From JAAYDF01 sp964511155 (GTDB lineage: Bacteria > Planctomycetota > Phycisphaerae > UBA1845 > PWPN01), in contig CAZEEJ010000093.1 of assembly GCA_964511155.1 (NCBI GenBank), positions 1 through 20,784 of the forward strand: 20,784 nt of DNA, read 5' to 3'. Below the pieces are notes generated by a model. The model was not told the origin of the DNA. It worked only from the letters and a program-made list of their open reading frames with translations, and made no database searches. Position 1 is the first letter of the stretch; the number at the start of each line of letters is the position of its first letter. The translations under genes and the position numbers were made by a program. Below, in pieces: positions 14,115 through 20,784 of the stretch.

Positions 14115-15680
14115 TCAAGCCAGGATTTCCCAGCCGATCGGGATGCGTTTGAGCGCGTAGCCGATCTCGCGGCGGTAGTCGCCGTAGCAGGTCATCCAGT
14201 GGAATCCGCGGAGCCGCTCGGCCAGGAACTGGCTGTCGCAGGCGAACTTCACGTCGATCTGCGTGCGGCAGATGGGCAGGAACGGGTGATCGACGATCTC
14301 GCTCTGCAAGCCCTGCCAGTGCTCGCTGGCGAAGTCCGGGATGATGCTGGTCAGTTGCTGGCCCTTGCGCATGTCCACCTTCGGGGCGGCCCCGTAATCG
14401 GACTCGAAGTGCGTGACGATGCGGGCGGGCTCCAACGTCTTGCCGTCCATCTTCCGCGGTCCCGTGCAGTGGGCCAGGGTGATCATGCCCTTGTGCGGCC
14501 AGGTGGGGTTGTGCAGGAAGACCGGGTGCCCGGTGATGTTCGCCAGCAGCACGCCCGACGGGATCACCACGAAGTCCGACTCGCAGAAGGCCAGGTAGCC
14601 GTCGTCGTTGAGCGTGGTCAGCGTCAGGCAGGCGGCCGTCTGGGAGACGTCCATGATCGTCCCCATGCAGTGATGCACGGTGATGGCGTGGCAGTCGGCC
14701 TCGCGCATCAGGTTGCGGAAGATCTGGTCGAGCAGGAAACAGTTGTCCACGAACTCGCGTTTTGTCTCCAGGGTCGTGCCGGGCAGCTTGAGGTAGGCCT
14801 CAGCCCGACGGCGGGCCTGCTCGACCGCTGCCTGGTCCTCGCGGGCGGCGCGAATCAGCTTGTCGAGATCCGGGTAGGTCACGGTGCGGATGTCGAATTG
14901 CCATTGCCGGCGGACGCGCTCGGCAACCGGGTCGACCTGCTGCGCCCAGGCGCCCGGCCCGCCGATCGCCAGGATCCGCGTTCCCAGCGTGTTCCGCAAA
15001 CCGCACAGCGAACGCAAACGCCAGAGGATTTCGTCCTGGTCGTCCACGACCACGTCCAGCTCGTCGATGCCCTGGGCTTTCAGGCCGTCGGTGTGTTGCC
15101 GCAGGTACCTCGGGCTCACGATCTCGTACCAGAGGTAAAGCGGGCCGGACTTGTACCGCACGAAGAAGATGATGTCCTTGCCGGTTTTCGCCAGGGCGTC
15201 GAACGTGGTCTGCGGGCCGTCGGCGGCATAGAGCAGCACGGTGTCGGCGCCGGCCAGATCGTCCAGGCCGGCCAAGTCTTCCGGTCCGCGGATCGCCGCG
15301 ACGGGCAGGAACTCAACGGGAAAATCGGCCGTAGCCTTGAGCTTGCCGACCTCCTCGCGGATGCGGGCTACCTCGGCCTGGGCCTCCTCCTGCGAGTGGA
15401 CGGCGCCCCAGGACCGCCAACTGGTATGCGGCCGAGGCGAGTGGACGGCATACAGCAGCAGTGGCTTGACCACCAGAGGTCGCCGTTGCGGTGGCATGGC
15501 GATCTGCGATTCAGCCGCCGCCAGAGCCGACCACGACAGCCCGGTCAGGGCGACGCCCCCCAACGCCGCCACCCCCAGGAAGTGACGACGACTGATGCCG
15601 TCCCCAGCTTCGGCGGGTGTGCAACCCGGACAGCAGTGCGGATGCGGCGCGGAACCTGAGCCGTGCGTGTGTGCGGACAT
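14115..15680 (-). CDS. Tat-exported L-fucose/L-arabinose isomerase-like protein
   Basis: A 521-residue protein with a twin-arginine signal (SRRHFLG at 30-36, hydrophobic stretch to about 55, ending ALAAA). The body resembles the fucose/arabinose isomerase fold. Its C-terminal half has DCHAITVHHCMG (329-340), FCESDF (365-370, Glu367), GHPVFLHNP (384-392) and LAHCTGPR (402-409, His404), in the order of the metal/substrate-binding elements of that superfamily. Known family members are cytoplasmic, so Tat export of a folded, probably metal-loaded protein is notable. The N-terminal 20 residues are His/Cys-rich (HPHCCPGC at 13-20) and precede the Tat motif. The start is supported by GGGAGG (complement of 15689-15694). 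A promoter and palindrome lie upstream. The real substrate is unknown. Confidence 0.8.
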   Translation of the reverse strand: MSAHTHGSGSAPHPHCCPGCTPAEAGDGISRRHFLGVAALGGVALTGLSWSALAAAESQIAMPPQRRPLVVKPLLLYAVHSPRPHTSWRSWGAVHSQEEAQAEVARIREEVGKLKATADFPVEFLPVAAIRGPEDLAGLDDLAGADTVLLYAADGPQTTFDALAKTGKDIIFFVRYKSGPLYLWYEIVSPRYLRQHTDGLKAQGIDELDVVVDDQDEILWRLRSLCGLRNTLGTRILAIGGPGAWAQQVDPVAERVRRQWQFDIRTVTYPDLDKLIRAAREDQAAVEQARRRAEAYLKLPGTTLETKREFVDNCFLLDQIFRNLMREADCHAITVHHCMGTIMDVSQTAACLTLTTLNDDGYLAFCESDFVVIPSGVLLANITGHPVFLHNPTWPHKGMITLAHCTGPRKMDGKTLEPARIVTHFESDYGAAPKVDMRKGQQLTSIIPDFASEHWQGLQSEIVDHPFLPICRTQIDVKFACDSQFLAERLRGFHWMTCYGDYRREIGYALKRIPIGWEILA

Positions 15681-15742
15681 TGGTTATTCCTCCCTTACCG
15701 GCGGCGGTGTGGGCCGCCGCACCGGACATCCCACCATCGACT

Positions 15743-15758
15743 GGAGAACGGATTCTCC
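15743..15758. promoter_or_regulatory. Palindrome overlapping the isomerase-like gene -10 box
   Basis: GGAGAA (15743-15748) and TTCTCC (15753-15758) form a perfect 6-bp inverted repeat around CGGA. It overlaps the predicted -10 element of the minus-strand promoter, a usual place for a repressor operator. No regulator gene is adjacent. Confidence 0.4.
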
Positions 15759-15780
15759 CCAGCCGGCAAGCGGTTGTCAA
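15752..15780 (-). promoter_or_regulatory. Predicted promoter of the isomerase-like gene
   Basis: On the minus strand a perfect TTGACA (15780-15775) is followed after 17 nt by GAGAAT (15757-15752, 4/6 match). Transcription would start near 15745, about 65 nt before the ATG at 15680. The rest of the gap between this gene and 15876 shows nothing else I can name. Confidence 0.45.
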
Positions 15781-15875
15781 ACCCCAGAGGTGTCAGACGC
15801 AACGGCGGAGAAAGACCCATGCCGGCGGCCAGTGTCGGGCTTGCTCTGTGCGTTCCCTGTTCTCTGTCCTCATTT

Positions 15876-15911
15876 TCAGAATCCCCGCACGTTCAGCAGC
15901 GGCTCGGGGTC
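15876..15911 (-). pseudogene. 3' relic of a third S8 protease gene (last 11 codons plus stop)
   Basis: On the minus strand these 36 nt encode DPEPLLNVRGF and a stop, identical at the protein level to the C-termini of the two S8 protease genes ending at 17260 and 20076. The relic begins one base after the HAF gene stop codon (15913-15915). Beyond its stop codon the sequence no longer resembles the conserved S8-HAF spacers. It marks a collapsed third S8 copy. Confidence 0.85.
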
Positions 15912-15912
15912 T

Positions 15913-17172
15913 TCAATGTCCTCTCCGTCGCATGGTGCCCGCGCTCGCCAGAGCGAGCAGCAGGATTGAGGCCGGCTCGGGCACCAGGCTGGAGGCGTCG
16001 AGGATGAATGCCCGCGGGCCGTCGCTGAGCCCGCCGGGGCCGTCGTCGTAAGTGCCGCCGCCGGTGATCAGGCCGTTGTTGTTGATGCCGTAGGCTTTAT
16101 CCAACGTCCAGAAGGCGCCCTGCGCAGGGTTGACACTGTCGAGCCAGGCGTCGAGATCGACGGCCGTGTTGGCGGCGTCGATCAGCCAGAGCGTGGCACG
16201 CCACCCGCCGCCGGCGCCGGCGGAGCGTTCGGCGTAGCCGAGGACAAAACCGGCGTCGTTGATGGCCACACCATGGCTGCCGGCTCCACCGAGCGTGCCC
16301 AGATCCACCATGGTCCCGCCCGCGCCCGGCGTGCCGGTGTAGCGGAAGGCATGGAAAGTGTAGTAGTCTTCGGTAATTCCGGAAGAGCCGGCAACCTGTC
16401 CGGAGTTATTGATGGCGTAGGCGGAGCTGCTCGTTCCGCCGAGTGTGCCGAGGTCTTCCATCATGCCGCCCGCGCCCGGCGTACCTGTGTAACGGAAGGC
16501 GTGGGAAGCGTAGTAGTTGACGGTAATCTCGGAATTCCCGGCGACCTGTCCGGCGTCATTGATGGCGTAGGCGTAGCTGCTCGTTCCGCCGAGTGTGCCG
16601 AGATTCTCCATCACCCCCCCGGCACCCGGCGTGCCGGTGTAACGAAAGGCGCGCATAGAGCCGACGCGCGTCGAGGCGGCCCCGGCGACTTGGCCCGCGT
16701 CGTTGATGGCTTCGGCTCGGCTGCTCGGTCCGCCGAAAGTGCCCAGGGCAGTCATGGCGCCACCCGCGCCGGGTGTGCCACTGTAGATGAAGGCGCGGGC
16801 ATAAGAGAGATAGGGGAACTCGTTGCTAATGCTATAGTAGCTGCCGGCGACCTGCCCGCCGCTGTTGATGGCCTTACCGTAGCTGTCATCGTCAAGCGTA
16901 CCCAGGTCTTCCATGGCTCCGCCGGCGCCGGGCGTACCGCTGTACCGGAAGGCGCGATAAGCGCCGCCGGCGATCCTGACATCACCGGCGACCTGCCCGG
17001 CGTCGTTGATGCTCAAACCGTAACTGCTACTGCCCCCGAGCGTCCCCAGGTTGTGGATGTCGCCCGGCGCTGCCCGCGCGGCGGGCACGTTCACGAAACC
17101 TCCGACGCTGGCCACCACACTCGATACGGTCACCACGAGCCACCCTCGCCGATTGTTCGCAATGGACACCAT
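15913..17172 (-). CDS. HAF-repeat surface protein with PEP-CTERM anchor (copy 1)
   Basis: A 419-residue exported protein. The signal peptide covers about 1-34 (ending PAARA). The body has five full HAF-type repeats of about 48 residues, each of the form DLGTLGG, AINDAGQVAG, (H/R)AFRYTGTPGAGG, then a degenerate sixth unit (AINDAGFVLGYAE, ATLWLID). The C-terminal PEP-CTERM signal (397-419) reads VPEP, a hydrophobic stretch and MRRRGH, directing sorting by an exosortase that is not encoded here. A purine-rich GAGGAGAGAG precedes the ATG. HAF repeats probably form a beta-propeller-like surface structure, a known inference for the family; the function is unknown. It follows an S8 protease gene after 87 nt, and the arrangement repeats at 18703-20784. 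Confidence 0.9.
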   Translation of the reverse strand: MVSIANNRRGWLVVTVSSVVASVGGFVNVPAARAAPGDIHNLGTLGGSSSYGLSINDAGQVAGDVRIAGGAYRAFRYSGTPGAGGAMEDLGTLDDDSYGKAINSGGQVAGSYYSISNEFPYLSYARAFIYSGTPGAGGAMTALGTFGGPSSRAEAINDAGQVAGAASTRVGSMRAFRYTGTPGAGGVMENLGTLGGTSSYAYAINDAGQVAGNSEITVNYYASHAFRYTGTPGAGGMMEDLGTLGGTSSSAYAINNSGQVAGSSGITEDYYTFHAFRYTGTPGAGGTMVDLGTLGGAGSHGVAINDAGFVLGYAERSAGAGGGWRATLWLIDAANTAVDLDAWLDSVNPAQGAFWTLDKAYGINNNGLITGGGTYDDGPGGLSDGPRAFILDASSLVPEPASILLLALASAGTMRRRGH

Positions 17173-17259
17173 GTTCTCTCTCTCCTCAACTCAAAGACTC
17201 GGTTTCCGAACAAGCTCACGCCGCAGACACGGGCATGAACGATCACTCACCACTTCACC
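17173..17259 (-). other. Conserved S8-to-HAF spacer, copy 1
   Basis: This 87-nt spacer shares GCTCACGCCGCAGACA (17214-17229) exactly with the equivalent spacer at 20030-20045. Similar sequence lies on both sides, including a TCACTCA element near the S8 stop. Its conservation shows that the S8-HAF unit, not just the genes, was duplicated. No clear promoter is seen in it. Confidence 0.75.
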
Positions 17260-18660
17260 TCAGAACCCGCGCACATTCAGCAGCGGCTCGGGGTCCCAGG
17301 GCAGGCCGGTGGCCGGGTTGATCGCGTCCTGACCCGGGTAGCCGTTCTCCCCGTTGTCAATGAGGGTTTGACGGACCTCGGCGGGTGTGGCGTCAGGGTG
17401 TTTCCGGAGGTAGAGAGCCGCCGCACCGGAGACATGAGCAGTGGCGGGAGAAGTACCCCCACCAGCGAGATATCGACCATTGAGCCACGTCGATAGCACC
17501 TCGGCTCCGGGGGCGCCGATGTCCACGATGCCGGGCCCGTAGTTGCTGGAGTCCGAGTAGGCGATGTCCCCGGTGCTCTCTGTGGTGTAGTAGTTCGACA
17601 CGGTGATGACTTCCTCGTACTTGGCCGGTAGAATCTCCTCGACGGTGAGATCAACGCCGTCGTTGCCGGAGCCCGCCACGGCGACTACGCCAGCCGAAAC
17701 CAGTCCCTGAATCAGTGGATGATACAGGTCCGATTCACCTGGGTCCGGCCACCGGACCCGCCAAGACATGTTGGCGACATTAATCTGGCCAGCGTGTTCG
17801 ACTGCCCAGTTGAGGGCAGCGGCGGCCGTCGACGTGGTAAAAGTGCTGTGCCGGCTGCACATTCTCACCGAGACAAGCTTGATACGGCTGCCTATCCCGA
17901 CCACACCGATGGTGTTGTCGCATGCCGCGATAATGCCTGCCATGGCGGTCCCATGGCCGTGGCCATCAGTGCCCGGTCGGTGGCGAGTAATGGAATCGCC
18001 GACAAAGTCGGCGATCAACGCCGGGTTCACGTTGGCTGCAAGATCCGGATGGTCGAGATCAATGCCGGTATCGAGCACGGCCACGGTCACGCCCTCGCCT
18101 TCATCGGATGTCTCGGTGGCGCCGACGCGTCTGATCCCCCACGGGATGGTCTGGGGGGACTTCTTCTTCAACTTCAGCGGGCTCGCCAGAACCAGCTCTA
18201 TCGAGTTGGTCCGGTCCGCGATCACGGAGGCGACCTGCGGGTCGGCCTGGAGGTGGGCCAGTGTCGCGCTCCTGTCGGACTCCGGCACGAGCAGGGCGGC
18301 GCCGCGGAGGCCGTGCTGGTAGCGGTAGGTTTCGCCCAGGCCGTGATTGGCCTTGAGATCATCCGTGGCGGCGTCCACGTCCACGCCGTCGTGGTAGGTG
18401 ACGATGTAGACCTTGGGGCCGTTGGGGTTCTTGAACGCTGCGACGGCCGGGCCTTCATCGTCGTCGTCGCGGACCGTCAGTACCGTCCCGGCGGCGTCGC
18501 CGGTGGCAAAGCGATGCTCGAAGGCCCCGGCCTTGCCCGGCACCGGCACGGTGTCGAACGGCGGGGGCGATGCGTTGCCCTGCGCCCATGCCGTCGAGCC
18601 CAGGCCGGCCAGCAGGCCCAGACACGCGATCATCGCCACTTGCTTCCAACATGCGTTCAT
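17260..18660 (-). CDS. Secreted subtilisin-like serine protease, S8 family (copy 2, complete)
   Basis: A 466-residue preproprotease. The ATG at 18660 has AGGAGG (18667-18672) 6 nt upstream; an in-frame start at 18693 would only add a charged leader. The signal peptide is 1-26 (ending STAWA). An inhibitor-I9-like propeptide spans about 83-148 (VYIVTYHDGVDVD to VASVIAD). The catalytic domain (about 173-435) has Asp197 (VAVLDTGIDLDHPDL), His236 (GHGHGTAMAG), the oxyanion-hole Asn333 (AGSGNDG) and Ser404 (GGTSPATAHVSG). The usual GTSMATPHVSG is altered to SPATAH, but the nucleophile is kept. The tail ends in DPEPLLNVRGF with no PEP-CTERM, so the protein is likely released. It starts 42 nt after the upstream HAF gene and precedes the other HAF gene by 87 nt, so all are probably co-transcribed. 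Confidence 0.93.
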   Translation of the reverse strand: MNACWKQVAMIACLGLLAGLGSTAWAQGNASPPPFDTVPVPGKAGAFEHRFATGDAAGTVLTVRDDDDEGPAVAAFKNPNGPKVYIVTYHDGVDVDAATDDLKANHGLGETYRYQHGLRGAALLVPESDRSATLAHLQADPQVASVIADRTNSIELVLASPLKLKKKSPQTIPWGIRRVGATETSDEGEGVTVAVLDTGIDLDHPDLAANVNPALIADFVGDSITRHRPGTDGHGHGTAMAGIIAACDNTIGVVGIGSRIKLVSVRMCSRHSTFTTSTAAAALNWAVEHAGQINVANMSWRVRWPDPGESDLYHPLIQGLVSAGVVAVAGSGNDGVDLTVEEILPAKYEEVITVSNYYTTESTGDIAYSDSSNYGPGIVDIGAPGAEVLSTWLNGRYLAGGGTSPATAHVSGAAALYLRKHPDATPAEVRQTLIDNGENGYPGQDAINPATGLPWDPEPLLNVRGF

Positions 18661-18690
18661 GTCAATCCTCCTTCGAATAATGGTCGTTCT

Positions 18691-18707
18691 CATGAGCCGT
18701 GCTCATG
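18691..18707. promoter_or_regulatory. Hairpin at the HAF/S8 junction
   Basis: CATGAGC (18691-18697) and GCTCATG (18701-18707) form a perfect 7-bp inverted repeat with a 3-nt loop. It overlaps the stop codon of the upstream HAF gene and lies about 30 nt before the S8 start. It could affect coupling, processing or partial termination between the two genes. Confidence 0.4.
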
Positions 18708-19995
18708 GTTCTTGCCGACACCGCCCAGTGTGGAGGCACCGAATGCGTCGCCGGTCGGTTTGGATCAGGCCCAGCAGAGCCAGCCCCGCCAGCGCCAGCG
18801 TGCCTGGTTCGGGGACCAGGCTGGAGACGTCGAGGATGTATGCCCGCACGCCGTCGCTCAGCCCGCCGGGGCCGTCGTTGTAACGGCCATACCCGGCGAT
18901 TAGGCCGGCGTTATTGATGTCGTAAGCTCTGCCCTCCCAAAGATTCCATAAAACGCCCTGAGTCGGGTTCACCGCGTCGAGCCAGTCGTCGAGATCCACG
19001 GCGGTATTGGCGGCGTCGGTTAGCCAGAGGGTGGGTCGGGACCCGGCACCGTAAAAACGTTGGGCTGCTCCGACGACGAAGCCTGCATCATTGATGGCAT
19101 GGGCCGTGCTGTTCAACCCGTTCGCGAAGGGCATCAGGTCCACCATCGCCCCGCCCGCACCGGGCGTGCCCGTATAGCGGAAGGCATGCCAGGCGGCGCT
19201 GCCGGCGATCTCGGACCCGCCGGCAACCTGCCCGACGGCGTTGATGGCCTCACCGGCGCTGTTTGTCCCACCGAGTGTCCCCAAGTCGACCATCACACCG
19301 CCTTGCCCCGGCGTGCCGCTGTAGCGGAAGGCGTGAGCGGCGGTATCGCCGGTGATCTGAGAACTGCCGGTGACTTGGCCCGCGTCGTTGATCGCCTTGC
19401 CGTAGCTTTTCGCCCCGCCGAGCGTTCCCAAGTCGACCATCGTGCCGCCTGCGCCGGGCGTGCCGGTGTAGCGGAACGCTCGCCAGACCGCGTCCCCGGA
19501 CAAAGAGGCCACGCCGGCAACCTGCCCACCGGCGTTGATGCCCCATCCCTCGCTCCAGTTCCCGCCGAGCGTCCCCAAGTCGAACATGGCCCCACCCGCA
19601 CCGGGCGTACCCGTGTAGAGGAAGGCGTGTGAAAGACGCCCATACGGGATGAGCTCGCTTTTTCCGACGACCTGCCCCCGGTTGTTGATAGCGTGCCCGT
19701 AGCTGAACCCGCCGAGTGTGCCGAGGTCTTCCATGGTGCCGCCAGCGCCGGACGTGCCGGTGTAGCGGATGGCGTGCTCGCCATCGCCGGTCTTCCAGGC
19801 GTAGCCGGCCACCTGCCCGGCGTCATTGATGCCCATGGCGTGGCTGGTCCCAGTACTCTGCAGCAAACCCAGGTTGTAGATCTCGCCCGGCGCCGCCCGC
19901 GCGGCGGGCACGTTCACGAAGCCCCCGACACCTGCCACCCCGCTGAAAAAGGACACAATCAGCCGCCGACACCACTTGTTCGCAATCGAAAGCAT
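18703..19995 (-). CDS. HAF-repeat surface protein with PEP-CTERM-like anchor (copy 2)
   Basis: A 430-residue paralogue of the protein at 15913-17172. It has the same architecture: an exported N-terminus (FVNVPAARAAPG is shared exactly), five full HAF-type repeats of about 48 residues, a degenerate sixth unit, and a C-terminal sorting signal starting at residue 394 (VPEPGTLALAGLALLGL). The usual basic cluster (DRRR) is followed by 13 extra residues (IRCLHTGRCRQEP), so the PEP-CTERM end is extended, perhaps by mutation of an earlier stop. GGGAG lies 9 nt before the ATG. It sits between two S8 protease genes, 80 nt after the upstream one and 42 nt before the downstream one. Confidence 0.9.
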   Translation of the reverse strand: MLSIANKWCRRLIVSFFSGVAGVGGFVNVPAARAAPGEIYNLGLLQSTGTSHAMGINDAGQVAGYAWKTGDGEHAIRYTGTSGAGGTMEDLGTLGGFSYGHAINNRGQVVGKSELIPYGRLSHAFLYTGTPGAGGAMFDLGTLGGNWSEGWGINAGGQVAGVASLSGDAVWRAFRYTGTPGAGGTMVDLGTLGGAKSYGKAINDAGQVTGSSQITGDTAAHAFRYSGTPGQGGVMVDLGTLGGTNSAGEAINAVGQVAGGSEIAGSAAWHAFRYTGTPGAGGAMVDLMPFANGLNSTAHAINDAGFVVGAAQRFYGAGSRPTLWLTDAANTAVDLDDWLDAVNPTQGVLWNLWEGRAYDINNAGLIAGYGRYNDGPGGLSDGVRAYILDVSSLVPEPGTLALAGLALLGLIQTDRRRIRCLHTGRCRQEP

Positions 19996-20075
19996 CTCTC
20001 TTGTCTCCCTTAAACTCAGAAAATGGTCCGCTCACGCCGCAGACATCTCGACGTGAGTAATCACTCATCATTCTT
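19996..20075 (-). other. Conserved S8-to-HAF spacer, copy 2
   Basis: This 80-nt spacer is the counterpart of 17173-17259, with an exact 16-nt match at 20030-20045 and weaker similarity around it. It has a short purine-rich ribosome binding region near the HAF start and no obvious promoter. Confidence 0.75.
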
Positions 20076-20784
20076 TCAGAACCCCCGCACGTTCAGCAGC
20101 GGCTCGGGGTCGTAGGGCAGGCCGGTGGCCGGGTTGATCGCGTCCTGGCCAGGGTAGCCGTTCTCGCCGGCGTCAATGAGGGCCTGACGGACCTCGGCGG
20201 GCGTGGCGCCGGGATGTTTCTGGATATAGAGAGCCGCCGCACCGGAGACGTGCGCCGCGGCAGCGGAGCTGCCGAAGACAACATTGTATCGACCCTTCTT
20301 CCAGGCTGACAGCACCTCGGCCCCCGGGGCGCCGATGTCCACGATGCCGGGCCCATAGTTGCTGAAGTCCGCATACGCGATGTCCCCGGCGCTCTCCGTG
20401 GTCCAGTACGCTGACACCGAGATCACCTCGTCGAACATCGCCGGCAAGATCGGCTCGAGGTGCAGGTCGATGCCATCGTTGCCGGAGCAAGCGACCGCCA
20501 CCACGCCACCGTCCACCAGGGCCGCGATCGCATCGTGCATGACGATTATCTTGGCATCGTCCGGGTAGCGGCTGCGCCACGACATGTTCGCGACCTCGAT
20601 CTTGTTGGCATGAGCGGTCGTCCAGTTGAGGGCCGCAAGGGCCGAGGCCAGCGTAAAGGAGGTGTCCCGGGCGGCCATTCTGACCGAGACGAGCTTGATA
20701 CGGCTGCCTATCCCGACCACACCGATGGCGTTGTCGCATGCCGCGATAATGCCTGCCATGGCGGTCCCATGGCCGTGGCCATCA
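20076..20784 (-). CDS. Secreted subtilisin-like serine protease, S8 family (copy 1, 5'-truncated by window end)
   Basis: The last 235 codons of a paralogue of the protease at 17260-18660. The frame runs open to the window edge, so the signal peptide, propeptide and catalytic Asp lie outside; an internal ATG at 20759 is not the start. Visible elements are the catalytic His (DGHGHGTAMAG at the very edge), the oxyanion Asn (ACSGNDG) and the nucleophile Ser in FGSSAAAAHVSGAAAL. That motif has drifted further from GTSMATPH than in the other copy. The C-terminus, DPEPLLNVRGF, is the same. The 88 nt at the window edge differ from copy 2 at a single base. It is the first gene of the alternating S8-HAF array as seen here. 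Confidence 0.92.
   Translation of the reverse strand, partial: DGHGHGTAMAGIIAACDNAIGVVGIGSRIKLVSVRMAARDTSFTLASALAALNWTTAHANKIEVANMSWRSRYPDDAKIIVMHDAIAALVDGGVVAVACSGNDGIDLHLEPILPAMFDEVISVSAYWTTESAGDIAYADFSNYGPGIVDIGAPGAEVLSAWKKGRYNVVFGSSAAAAHVSGAAALYIQKHPGATPAEVRQALIDAGENGYPGQDAINPATGLPYDPEPLLNVRGF

Noticed and set aside
16273..17238. A plus-strand 321-codon open frame opposite HAF copy 1
   Set aside because: It is the complement of HAF repeats; the minus-strand gene has a signal peptide, repeats and a PEP-CTERM end.

Overview
The window is high-G+C DNA, most probably from a member of the Planctomycetota. This is an inference from content: secreted proteins ending in dockerin-type repeats, PEP-CTERM (exosortase) signals, HAF-repeat proteins, a Tat-exported sugar-isomerase-like protein, SUMF1-fold proteins and abundant short intergenic repeats occur together typically in that phylum. 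No rRNA or tRNA gene is seen, so the placement rests on gene content only.

Left part (+ strand, 1-5443): a tight three-gene run. It holds a large secreted protein (lamin-tail-like domain, three Ig/cadherin-like repeats, dockerin), an XdhC-type molybdenum-hydroxylase chaperone 10 nt later, and a secreted GH43-type glycosidase 9 nt after that. A sigma-70-like promoter precedes the first gene. Next, a strong promoter with a long leader holding a 17-bp tandem repeat and a 12-bp hairpin drives a complete succinate dehydrogenase/fumarate reductase operon (sdhC-sdhA-sdhB, 5767-9289) of the dihaem cytochrome b type with one membrane subunit. One intergenic repeat module recurs inside the 3' end of sdhC, where it encodes the C-terminus and probably supplies the sdhA ribosome binding site.

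Middle (9290-12250): a block of 21-bp repeat cores, then a secreted transglutaminase-like protein whose 5' end carries a (TCTCACT)4 tract, then a small toxin-antitoxin patch. That patch has a truncated HigA-like HTH antitoxin remnant on the minus strand beside an intact vapBC pair. The vapBC promoter overlaps a palindrome and the start codon.

Right part (- strand, 12251-20784): a secreted SUMF1-fold protein with an N-terminal dockerin, flanked by near-identical 34-bp direct repeats; a Tat-exported fucose/arabinose-isomerase-like protein with a promoter and palindrome; and an alternating array of subtilisin-like proteases (S8) and PEP-CTERM HAF-repeat proteins. In transcription order the array reads S8 (cut by the window end), HAF, S8, HAF, then a 12-codon S8 3' relic. 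The intergenic regions are conserved between copies, so the unit is a tandem duplication with at least one collapsed copy. A functional protease/cell-surface-protein pairing is plausible but unproven, and this array is the most unusual system in the window.
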